Source: Streptomyces pyxinicus (GTDB taxonomy: Bacteria; Actinomycetota; Actinomycetes; Streptomycetales; Streptomycetaceae). Taken from it: 64,000 nucleotides of DNA. Below, piece after piece: positions 1 through 8,905 of this stretch. Location: assembly GCF_024753135.1 (NCBI RefSeq), contig NZ_JANUGP010000006.1:248001-312000 (forward strand), read 5' to 3'. A model generated the notes under the pieces. That model was not told where the DNA came from. It searched no databases and saw only the letters and a program-made list of their open reading frames with translations. The position numbers were made by a program, and so were the translations under genes. The stretch's first letter is position 1. Each line of letters begins with the position of its first letter.

Positions 1-18
1 GAAGGAGATAAGGGTACG

Positions 19-843
19 TTGAGCAATTCTGCCGACTCCCCCGGGACGGGATCAACGGGTCCCGGATCAGCGGGTCCCGGATCAACGGGTCCCGGTTCCG
101 CTCCCCGCCGCGGCCCGCGCGTCCGGCCGGTGCGGATCCTGACGGCCGCCGTCTTCGCCCTCGCGGGGCTGATCTTCTTCACCAGCTTCGACACGGCCAA
201 GGGCACCGACATCCGGCAGGACGCCTCCCTGCTCAAGCTGTCGGACCTGATCCAGGAGCGCAGCCGCAAGAACAAGGAGCTGGACGAGTCCAACGCGGCC
301 CTGCGCGACGGCGTGGAGTCGCTCGCCGAGGGCGACGACGGCAGCACCAGGGCCCAGGACGAGAAGCTCGACGGCCTGGAGAAGAGCGCCGGCACCGACA
401 AGCTGACCGGTAAGGCCGTCACCGTCACGCTGAACGACGCCCCGCCCAACGCCACCGCCAAGCTCCCCGGCTACCCCGAGCCCCAGCCCGACTACCTGGT
501 CATCCACCAGCAGGACCTCCAGGCCGTGGTCAACGCCCTGTGGCAGGGCGGCGCCAAGGGCATCAAGGTCATGGACCAGCGGCTGATCTCCACCAGCGCC
601 GTGCGCTGCGTCGGCAACACCCTGATCCTCCAGGGCCGCGTCTACTCACCGCCGTACAAGATCACCGCCGTCGGCGACCCCGACCGGCTCCAGCAGGCGC
701 TCGCGGCCAGCAAGGCGATCCAGACCTACATGGTCTACGTCAACGTCTACGGCCTCGGGTGGAAGGTCACCGAGGACGGCACCGTCACCCTTCCCGGTTA
801 CACGGGCACGGTGGACCTGCACTACGCGAAGCCGTCGCCGTAG
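19..843 (+). CDS. DUF881 family membrane-anchored protein
   Basis: Protein of 274 residues, homologous in position and sequence to Rv0012-type DUF881 proteins of the actinobacterial division locus. A Gly/Ser/Pro-rich N-terminus (residues 8-28, coded by three 15-bp repeats) is followed by a basic patch and one membrane segment (about 41-58). Next comes a coiled-coil stretch (about 72-105) and then the DUF881 domain to the end (motifs LTGKAVTVTLNDAP, YLVIHQQDLQAVVNALW). The topology suggests one membrane anchor and an extracytoplasmic domain. The start is TTG at 19, with a GGAG-type ribosome site at 3-7. The biochemical role is unknown; context implies cell envelope or division. Confidence 0.85.
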   Translation: MSNSADSPGTGSTGPGSAGPGSTGPGSAPRRGPRVRPVRILTAAVFALAGLIFFTSFDTAKGTDIRQDASLLKLSDLIQERSRKNKELDESNAALRDGVESLAEGDDGSTRAQDEKLDGLEKSAGTDKLTGKAVTVTLNDAPPNATAKLPGYPEPQPDYLVIHQQDLQAVVNALWQGGAKGIKVMDQRLISTSAVRCVGNTLILQGRVYSPPYKITAVGDPDRLQQALAASKAIQTYMVYVNVYGLGWKVTEDGTVTLPGYTGTVDLHYAKPSP

Positions 844-1063
844 CGGCCGTCACCGCCGTCCCTAAGCAGGTCAGCCCCCGGCGCACGTATGGAGTCGACA
901 AAGGGCGGCACAAGAGCGTGCCGCCGGACACCGTTGTGCCCGAGGCTGTCGCCGGGGCCCACCTCGCGGAGACAGGCCGGCGGAGGGCTCCGCGCCGTTA
1001 GTCTGGTGACGTACGGCGGGTGTCTGGTGCCGTAGGGACACGGAAGGGACGGCAAGGGACGGC

Positions 1064-1225
1064 ATGTACGGCTGGATCTGGCGGCATCTGCCGGGGAACG
1101 CGTGGCTGAAGGCCCTCATCTCGCTCGTACTGGGCCTGGCCGTGGTCTACGTCCTCTTCCAGTACGTCTTCCCCTGGGCCGAGCCGCTGCTGCCCTTCAA
1201 CGATGTGACGGTGGACAACCAGTGA
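1064..1225 (+). CDS. 53-residue single-pass membrane peptide
   Basis: Small ORF starting MYGWIWRHLPG and ending FNDVTVDNQ. One strong hydrophobic helix (about residues 17-40, LISLVLGLAVVYVLFQYVFP) dominates it. The stop overlaps the GTG start of trpG (GTGA), so the two are translationally coupled, and the upstream gap to the DUF881 gene is 220 bp. I recall a small hypothetical membrane protein at this place in other Streptomyces, but I do not know its function. Overlap, ATG start and a credible membrane helix support it as real. Confidence 0.72.
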   Translation: MYGWIWRHLPGNAWLKALISLVLGLAVVYVLFQYVFPWAEPLLPFNDVTVDNQ

Positions 1226-1860
1226 GTGCGCGGATTCTCGTCGTCGACAACTACGACAGCTTCGTCTTCAACCTCGTCCAGTACCTCTACCAGCTCGGCG
1301 CCGAGTGCGAGGTGCTGCGCAACGACGAGGTGTCCACGGCGCACGCCCAGGACGGCTTCGACGGCGTCCTCCTGTCGCCCGGCCCCGGCACCCCGGAGCA
1401 GGCGGGCGTCTGCGTGGACATGGTCCGGCACTGCGCCGGCACCGGGGTGCCCGTCTTCGGGGTATGCCTCGGCATGCAGTCGATGCAGGTGGCGTACGGC
1501 GGCGTCGTCGACCGGGCACCGGAGCTGCTGCACGGCAAGACCTCGCCGGTCGAGCACGAGGGCAAGGGCGTCTTCGCCGGGCTGCCCTCGCCCTTCACGG
1601 CGACCCGCTACCACTCCCTGGCCGCCGAACCGGCCACCGTCCCGGCCGAGCTGGAGGTGACCGCCCGTACGCACGACGGCATCGTGATGGGCCTGCGCCA
1701 CCGCGAGCTGCCGGTCGAGGGTGTGCAGTTCCATCCCGAGTCGGTGCTGACCGAGCACGGCCACCGGATGCTGGCCAACTGGCTGGCGGAGTGCGGCGAC
1801 CAGGGTGCCGTGGCGAGGTCGGCGGGGCTCGCCCCGGTGGTGGGCAGGGCCACGGCGTGA
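1222..1860 (+). CDS. trpG: Anthranilate/aminodeoxychorismate synthase component II (glutamine amidotransferase)
   Basis: Class I glutamine amidotransferase of 212 residues that releases ammonia from glutamine for a chorismate-using partner (TrpE or PabB type). Visible motifs: N-terminal ILVVDNYDSFVFNLVQYL, oxyanion region LLSPGPGTPEQAG, nucleophile Cys in VFGVCLGMQ, and the His/Glu pair in VQFHPESVL. The start is GTG at 1222, inside the stop of the preceding small gene. The same gene sits next to pknB and pbpA in mycobacteria, so the location is ancient. Whether it serves folate, tryptophan or both cannot be told here; pabA is the alternative symbol. Confidence 0.93.
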   Translation: MSARILVVDNYDSFVFNLVQYLYQLGAECEVLRNDEVSTAHAQDGFDGVLLSPGPGTPEQAGVCVDMVRHCAGTGVPVFGVCLGMQSMQVAYGGVVDRAPELLHGKTSPVEHEGKGVFAGLPSPFTATRYHSLAAEPATVPAELEVTARTHDGIVMGLRHRELPVEGVQFHPESVLTEHGHRMLANWLAECGDQGAVARSAGLAPVVGRATA

Positions 1861-2972
1861 CCGCGCTGCGCCCCGAGCGCGAGGACGTGTACGGCGAGAG
1901 GCCGTACGGGTCCTACGACGGTGCGCCGAGCGCCGGCCCCCGCCCGAACCACCGCGGCGGGCGCCGGTCCGACCCGCCGACGGCACCGATGCCGGTGATC
2001 GGGGGACCCGGGCCCGGACCGGCGGAGGGACCCGGATCTCCGGCCGACGGCGAGACCATGGCGCTGCGCCGGATCGCCACGCCCGGCAGCGAGGGCCCTG
2101 GACGCCCCTCTGACGCCTCTTCAGCCGCCGCGCCCCCCGCACCAGCTCCGGGCGGCCGTGCGGCCCGGAGGAAGGCCGCCAAGCGCCGTGGCGGGCGGCA
2201 CGGCGGCCACCACGAGCCCGCGCCCGCGCCTGCGGCCGCGCCACCGTCCGGACGGCCGCTGTCCCGGGTCGAGGCCCGGCGCCAGGCCCGGCAGCGCAAG
2301 CCCGGCCCGGCCGTCCTCGCCAGCCGGGCGGTCGGCGAGGTGTTCATCACCACCGGCGTGCTGATGCTGCTGTTCGTCACCTACCAGCTGTGGTGGACCA
2401 ACGTCCGCGCGCACGCCCAGGCGGGCAGCGAGGCGCACCAGCTCCAGGACGACTGGGCCAGCGGCAAGCGCAACCCCGGCGTCTTCGAGGCGGGGCAGGG
2501 CTTCGCCATCCTGCACATCCCCAGGCTGGACGTGGTCGCGCCGATCGCGGAGGGCGTCAGCAACAAGAAGGTGCTCGACAAGGGCATGGTCGGGCACTAC
2601 GGCGAGGCCCCGCTGAAGACGGCGATGCCCGACGCGAGGACCGGCAACTTCGGCCTCGCGGCGCACCGCAACACCCACGGCGAACCGTTCCGGTACATCA
2701 ACCGGCTCACGCGCGGCGACGCGGTCGTGGTCGAGACGCAGGACACGTACTTCGTGTACAAGGTGACGTCGACGCTGCCGGTGACCCCGCCGTCCAACAC
2801 CGCCGTGCTCAACCCGGTCCCGACCGGATCGGGGTTCACCGCGCCCGGCCGCTACATCACGCTGACGACCTGTACGCCGGAGTTCACCAGCAAGTACCGG
2901 CTGATCGTCTGGGGCAAGATGGTCGAGGAACGGCCGCGCAGCAAGGGCAAGCCGGACGCGCTCATCGAGTAG
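1857..2972 (+). CDS. srtE1: Class E sortase (first of tandem pair)
   Basis: Membrane transpeptidase of 371 residues. A long, Pro/Gly/Arg-rich cytoplasmic N-terminus (about 1-155) precedes one membrane helix (about 158-180, ITTGVLMLLFVTYQLWW) and the extracytoplasmic sortase domain. Catalytic elements are His in GLAAHRNTHG, Cys in YITLTTCTPEF and Arg in SKYRLIVWG. The GTG start at 1857 overlaps the trpG stop. The S. coelicolor orthologue pair (SrtE1/SrtE2) anchors LAXTG chaplins needed for aerial growth; the symbol is given by synteny and similarity. The upstream in-frame extension to 1305 is inside trpG and rejected. Confidence 0.9.
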   Translation: MTALRPEREDVYGERPYGSYDGAPSAGPRPNHRGGRRSDPPTAPMPVIGGPGPGPAEGPGSPADGETMALRRIATPGSEGPGRPSDASSAAAPPAPAPGGRAARRKAAKRRGGRHGGHHEPAPAPAAAPPSGRPLSRVEARRQARQRKPGPAVLASRAVGEVFITTGVLMLLFVTYQLWWTNVRAHAQAGSEAHQLQDDWASGKRNPGVFEAGQGFAILHIPRLDVVAPIAEGVSNKKVLDKGMVGHYGEAPLKTAMPDARTGNFGLAAHRNTHGEPFRYINRLTRGDAVVVETQDTYFVYKVTSTLPVTPPSNTAVLNPVPTGSGFTAPGRYITLTTCTPEFTSKYRLIVWGKMVEERPRSKGKPDALIE

Positions 2973-3000
2973 GGCTCATCGAGTAAGGGCAGAGGAAACT

Positions 3001-3750
3001 GTGGCAGCGACCGCCGACGAGACCGAAGCACACCAGGACGCGTCCGACCCGGAGCCCGGCCCGCGCCGGCGGCCCGGCCGGATCGCCCTGGCGGTCAGCG
3101 TCTTCGGGGAACTCCTCATCACGGCGGGCGTGCTGCTCGGCCTGTTCGTCATCTACTCCCTGTGGTGGACCAACGTCATAGCGGACCGCAAGGCCGACCG
3201 GGAGGCCGACAGGGTCCGCGACCACTGGGCGCACGCCACGGACACCGGCCCCGGCGCGCTGGACACCAAGGACGGCATCGGCTTCCTGCACGTCCCGGCG
3301 ATGCGCAACGGCGAGGTGCTGGTCGAGAAGGGCACCGGCACGGACGTCCTCGACGACGGCGTGGCCGGCTACTACACCGACCCCGGCAGGGCCACGCTCC
3401 CCACGACCGGCAAGAAGGGCAACTTCACCCTCGCCGCGCACCGGGACGGCCACGGCGCCAAGTTCCACAACATCGACAAGCTGCGCGAGGGCGACCCGAT
3501 CGTCTTCGAGACCAAGGACGACTGGTACGTCTACAAGGTCTACTCGATCCTCCCCGAGACCTCGAAGTACAACATCAAGGTGCTCTCGTCCGTCCCCCGG
3601 GAGTCCGGCAGGGAGAAGCCCGGCCACTACATCACCCTGACGACCTGCACCCCGGTCTACACGAGCCGCTACCGGTACGTGGTCTGGGGCGAGCTGGTCC
3701 GGGTGGACAAGGTCGACGGCAGGCGGACCCCGCCGGCGGAGCTGCGCTGA
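3001..3750 (+). CDS. srtE2: Class E sortase (second of tandem pair)
   Basis: Protein of 249 residues, paralogous to the preceding sortase but with a much shorter cytoplasmic tail. One membrane helix (about 35-57, ELLITAGVLLGLFVIYSLWW) is followed by the sortase fold, with His in TLAAHRDGHG, Cys in YITLTTCTPVY and Arg in SRYRYVVWGE. It starts with GTG 28 nt after the first sortase and ends 6 nt before one arm of a split terminator. Likely co-transcribed and partly redundant with the first sortase in cell-wall anchoring of developmental surface proteins. Confidence 0.9.
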   Translation: MAATADETEAHQDASDPEPGPRRRPGRIALAVSVFGELLITAGVLLGLFVIYSLWWTNVIADRKADREADRVRDHWAHATDTGPGALDTKDGIGFLHVPAMRNGEVLVEKGTGTDVLDDGVAGYYTDPGRATLPTTGKKGNFTLAAHRDGHGAKFHNIDKLREGDPIVFETKDDWYVYKVYSILPETSKYNIKVLSSVPRESGREKPGHYITLTTCTPVYTSRYRYVVWGELVRVDKVDGRRTPPAELR

Positions 3751-3756
3751 CACGAA

Positions 3757-3779
3757 GAGCGGGCCCCCGCCGGAGCTTT
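3757..3779 (+). terminator. Left half of a terminator hairpin split by an IS
   Basis: The 16-nt arm at 3757-3772 is the exact reverse complement of 6690-6705. Removing the mobile element and one copy of AGCTTT rejoins a 16-bp stem with a 7-nt loop (GAGCTTT) placed between convergent srtE2 and the PASTA kinase gene, a classical bidirectional terminator. It can no longer fold locally. Confidence 0.85.
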
Positions 3780-3798
3780 CGACACTGTTGGCGAATCC
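3780..3798 (+). repeat. Left terminal inverted repeat of the IS
   Basis: 19 bp, cgacactgttggcgaatcc, perfect complement of 6665-6683. Confidence 0.88.
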
Positions 3799-3812
3799 TA
3801 TGGCTGAACGTG

Positions 3813-3854
3813 ACGTCGGCCTTCATGACCCGTTGTGGCTGTGAAGGCCGACGT
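3813..3854 (+). repeat. Subterminal hairpin inside the IS left end
   Basis: A perfect 13-bp inverted repeat (acgtcggccttca at 3813-3825; tgaaggccgacgt at 3842-3854) with a 16-nt spacer, located between the left end and the transposase start. It could stop or weaken read-through from the host operon, sequester the transposase ribosome site, or bind transposase. No U-tract follows. Confidence 0.7.
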
Positions 3855-3874
3855 TGTGTTTGGGGAGGGTGTCG

Positions 3875-6181
3875 GTGTCGTTGCACGCCAGGCAGATCGA
3901 TGGGGTTCCTGAGGAAACGGCCCGGGTGGCGCGGGCTGCATTCCCGAAGGGCAGTCTGGCCATGCGGATTCGTGACGAGTTGGGCGAGCTGTTCTCGGAC
4001 GCGGACTCGGCCGGGCTGTATCCGACCAGAGGGAAGCCGGCGTGGCCGCCGAGCAGACTGGCGCTCGTATCGGTCATGCAATTCGCTGAGGGCCTGTCGG
4101 ACCGGCAGGCCGCGGACGCGGTCCGCGGGCGTCTGGACTGGAAGTACTTGCTGGGGCTGGAGCTGGTCGATCCGGGCTTCGATCACTCGGTGCTCACCGA
4201 GTTCCGGGACCGGCTGATCGCCGGAGGCGCCGGGATCCAGCTCCTGGACCGGGTCCTTGAGGCCGCCGCGGAGCACGGCTTACTCAAGGCCGGTGGCCGT
4301 GCACGCACGGACTCCACAATCGTGCTGGCCGCCGCGCGGCAGATCAACGGACTGGTACGGCTCGGTGAGACTCTGCGAGCCGCGCTGAACAGCGTGGCCA
4401 CCCGCGAGCCGGAGTGGCTGGCGGACTGGGTTCCGCCTGAGTGGTTCGACCGGTACGCGATCCGGTTCGAAGACACCCGCCTGCCCAAAGGGAAGGCCAA
4501 GCAGACCGAGCTGATCGAGCAGATCGGCGCCGACGGACTGAGCCTGCTTGCAGCCCTGCACGGGCCGGACGCCCCTCCGTCCCTGCGCCTGCTTCCGCGG
4601 GTTCATACCCTGCGGCAGATGTGGATTCAGCAGTACTTCATCGATGACGGGCAGGTCCGTCGTCGGGACCTGAAGGACCGCCCGCCGGGCGCGCAGCGGC
4701 TGGTGACGCCTTACGACACCGACGCGCGGGGAAGCGTGAAACGCGGCAACTTCTGGGACGGCTACAAGGTCCACCTCACTGAGACCTGCGAGCCGGACGG
4801 CCCGAACCTGATCACGCACGTCGCCACGACCGACTCCACCGTTCAGGAGGTGCGCATGGTCGTCCCGATCCACGACCACCTCGCCAAGCGTGATCTGCTG
4901 CCCGCCCAGCACTTGGTCGACGCCGGCTACGCGACAGCCCGGGAAGTAGTCACCGCCCGCCGGGACCACAAAGTTGACCTGGTGGGCCCGATCCTCGCGT
5001 CCACCAGCTGGCAGACCAAGGACGGCGGCGGCTTCTCCCAGGCCGACTTCGTCATCGACTGGGACAACAGGCAGGTGACCTGCCCCAACGGCACCACCAC
5101 CAGCCACTGGCGAGAAGACCGCTCCCAGTACGGGGCGGCCGTGGTCCGGGCACGGTTCCCGACAGCCGCCTGCCGTCCCTGCAAGCTCCGAGAGCAGTGC
5201 ACTCGCTCCAACAACAAGTCGGACATGGGCCGCCGGATCACCCTCCGCCCGCAGGCGGAATATGAGGCGATCCAGCAGGCCCGGGCTCAGGAAGACACCC
5301 AGGAATGGAAGGAGCAGTACGCACACCGGGCCGGGGTCGAAGGCACGATCTCCCAGGGAGTGCGAGCCTTCGGCCTGCGTCGATGCCGGTATCACGGCCT
5401 GGCCAAGGCTCGGCTACAGCACCAGCTCGCCGCCACCGCGATGAACTTCCACCGCCTCAACGCCTGGTGGACCGAGACCCCACGAGCCCGCACGCGCACA
5501 TCACACCTGTCAGCCCTCCGGCCCTCCGGCCCTCCGAGCGCGGTCACAATTTCCCAGGAAGATGCTAAACGCCCCCGGCACAATCTCGAATGGCTGATCA
5601 GACCACCGGCGGCCCCGCCTCAATGCGGCGCAGCACCGGAGGGAGGCGGTCCAGGTCGGGGCCGGTCTGGACCTGTCGCTCGTCCCACCAGGTGGCACCG
5701 GCGTCGTGCAGGGGACCGATCACGTCCCTGGCCTTCGCTGCGTCCGGGGGCGTGGCACCGCCGAGCACGAACTCGAAGGGGCGCTCGGCCCCGGCTGTAC
5801 GGTGCTTGCGCACATAACCGACCAGCTCGCGTACCTCCGCCACGTCTGGCACATGCCCATGCCGGGCCGACTCGAAGAGCGGCACCGCGCCATCCCACCG
5901 CGCTGCCCGCCGCATGGGCGCACGACGCGGCCAGAACCCGCCGATCCACACCGGCGGACCGGGCCGTTGCGCGGTGGCGGGCAGCAGCGCCACATCCCGG
6001 ACCTCGTAGTGCCGACCGTGGTGGTTCACCGGCTCGCCGGACCAGAAGCGGCCCAACAGCTCCAGTCCCTCGTCCAGCCGCTCGGCTAGTACGCGTGGCT
6101 CGACGGCGTCGCCGAAGCTGCGGTATTCGTCTTCGACCGGACCGCCTAGGCCGGCGGCGAAGATCACCCGGCCGCCGCTGA
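3875..6181 (+). CDS. IS1182-type transposase with runaway C-terminus
   Basis: DDE transposase. The family part covers about residues 1-550: the N-terminal DUF772-like region (VPEETARVARAAFPKG), RTDSTIV and DAGYATA carrying candidate catalytic Asp residues, a Cys pair in CRPCKLREQC, and the C-terminal Glu block HRAGVEGTISQGVR followed by HQLAATAMNFHRLNAWW. The GTG at 3875 is chosen for a GGGGAGG site at 3862-3868; GTG 3869 and TTG 3854 are alternatives. After RTRTSHLSAL (about 5515) no stop occurs until 6181, so the last 200 or so residues are antisense to the passenger gene and have no family resemblance; the original stop appears lost. A TTA codon at 4280-4282 makes translation potentially bldA-dependent. 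Activity is uncertain. Confidence 0.8.
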   Translation: MSLHARQIDGVPEETARVARAAFPKGSLAMRIRDELGELFSDADSAGLYPTRGKPAWPPSRLALVSVMQFAEGLSDRQAADAVRGRLDWKYLLGLELVDPGFDHSVLTEFRDRLIAGGAGIQLLDRVLEAAAEHGLLKAGGRARTDSTIVLAAARQINGLVRLGETLRAALNSVATREPEWLADWVPPEWFDRYAIRFEDTRLPKGKAKQTELIEQIGADGLSLLAALHGPDAPPSLRLLPRVHTLRQMWIQQYFIDDGQVRRRDLKDRPPGAQRLVTPYDTDARGSVKRGNFWDGYKVHLTETCEPDGPNLITHVATTDSTVQEVRMVVPIHDHLAKRDLLPAQHLVDAGYATAREVVTARRDHKVDLVGPILASTSWQTKDGGGFSQADFVIDWDNRQVTCPNGTTTSHWREDRSQYGAAVVRARFPTAACRPCKLREQCTRSNNKSDMGRRITLRPQAEYEAIQQARAQEDTQEWKEQYAHRAGVEGTISQGVRAFGLRRCRYHGLAKARLQHQLAATAMNFHRLNAWWTETPRARTRTSHLSALRPSGPPSAVTISQEDAKRPRHNLEWLIRPPAAPPQCGAAPEGGGPGRGRSGPVARPTRWHRRRAGDRSRPWPSLRPGAWHRRARTRRGARPRLYGACAHNRPARVPPPRLAHAHAGPTRRAAPRHPTALPAAWAHDAARTRRSTPADRAVARWRAAAPHPGPRSADRGGSPARRTRSGPTAPVPRPAARLVRVARRRRRSCGIRLRPDRLGRRRRSPGRR

Positions 6182-6461
6182 GGTGATCCAGGGTGGCCAC
6201 CTGGCGGGCCAGTTGCTGCGGACGGTAACGGGGGACCGGCGTCAGCAGTGTGCCCAGCCGGATCCGGGAGGTCGCCAGCGCGGCCGCGGTCAGCAGCATC
6301 CAGGGATCTCCGAAGGGACGCCCTTGGTGCCGACGGTGTAGGACATGGTCCCAGACGAAGAGCCCGTCCCAGCCGGCCTGTTCGGCGGCCGCTGCCGCCG
6401 TCGCGATGTTACGGGGGTCGGCGAAGTCACCGAAGTTCGGGATGTTGACGGAGAAGCGCAT
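5598..6461 (-). CDS. Luciferase-like (LLM class) flavin/F420-dependent oxidoreductase
   Basis: Complete 287-residue protein of the bacterial luciferase-like superfamily. Motifs: MRFSVNIPNFGDFADP at the N-terminus, AAEQAGWDGLFVWDH, LSGGRVIFAAGLGG and RPGPPVWIGG, as in TIM-barrel monooxygenases and dehydrogenases that use FMN or F420. The substrate cannot be inferred. It lies inside the IS termini, convergent with and overlapping the extended transposase frame, with its own 200-bp upstream region inside the element. It is therefore read as cargo of the element, not as a chromosomal neighbour. Confidence 0.86.
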   Translation of the reverse strand: MRFSVNIPNFGDFADPRNIATAAAAAEQAGWDGLFVWDHVLHRRHQGRPFGDPWMLLTAAALATSRIRLGTLLTPVPRYRPQQLARQVATLDHLSGGRVIFAAGLGGPVEDEYRSFGDAVEPRVLAERLDEGLELLGRFWSGEPVNHHGRHYEVRDVALLPATAQRPGPPVWIGGFWPRRAPMRRAARWDGAVPLFESARHGHVPDVAEVRELVGYVRKHRTAGAERPFEFVLGGATPPDAAKARDVIGPLHDAGATWWDERQVQTGPDLDRLPPVLRRIEAGPPVV

Positions 6462-6664
6462 CCCAGCAGGATGCGCAGCTGACCACGAAGCAGCAACCGG
6501 ATTCGGATACAGGTGTCTTCACGGCAGGCTGCGGACCGCGCACGATGCATCAGGATCCCCGAACCAAAGCTGGACGGGCAAGACTGACCCGTCGGGCTCC
6601 GCATCACGTGCGGGCCCCGGTAGCTGCTACGCCCACCGCCTGGGGAATGCGTGACCGCCGACAC

Positions 6665-6683
6665 GGATTCGCCAACAGTGTCG
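6665..6683 (-). repeat. Right terminal inverted repeat of the IS
   Basis: Perfect complement of the 19-bp left end; followed directly by AGCTTT (6684-6689), the second copy of the presumed target duplication. Confidence 0.88.
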
Positions 6684-6705
6684 AGCTTTCGGCGGGGGCC
6701 CGCTC
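6684..6705 (-). terminator. Right half of the split terminator hairpin
   Basis: The arm at 6690-6705 pairs perfectly with 3757-3772. It lies 20 nt beyond the stop of the minus-strand kinase gene. The element now separates the two arms by 2.9 kb, so transcription termination for both flanking operons is probably altered. Confidence 0.85.
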
Positions 6706-6725
6706 GTGGGCGCGGGACGTCCGCG

Positions 6726-8735
<2,010 letters not shown>

Positions 8736-8905
8736 AGCTACCTACCAGCCCTCTCCGTCGGTCTCGGCCGTCACATCCGTGTGCGTCCGAGGCTGCCGTC
8801 CGGGCCTACCGTACCCGGCTCGCTTTGTATGACCTGGCCAAGCCCGGAACCCGATACAGGACCGGTATCGCAACGTGCGTCGATGTGCGGCGGATGTGAG
8901 GGGTC

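Larger units (their letters stand above)
3780..6683. mobile_element. IS1182-family-like insertion element with passenger gene
   Basis: A 2.9-kb element bounded by 19-bp perfect inverted repeats (cgacactgttggcgaatcc at 3780-3798, its complement at 6665-6683) and flanked by AGCTTT at 3774-3779 and 6684-6689, read as a target duplication. The boundary is ambiguous by up to 3 nt because GAGCTTTCG occurs at both ends. It contains an IS1182-type DDE transposase and, convergent to it, a complete luciferase-like oxidoreductase gene. At 2904 bp it is longer than the roughly 1.3-1.9 kb I recall for this family, which the passenger explains. Confidence 0.85.

Noticed and set aside
1857..3750. Biosynthetic gene cluster involving trpG and sortases
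   Set aside because: The order is the conserved division locus; no biosynthetic enzymes are present.
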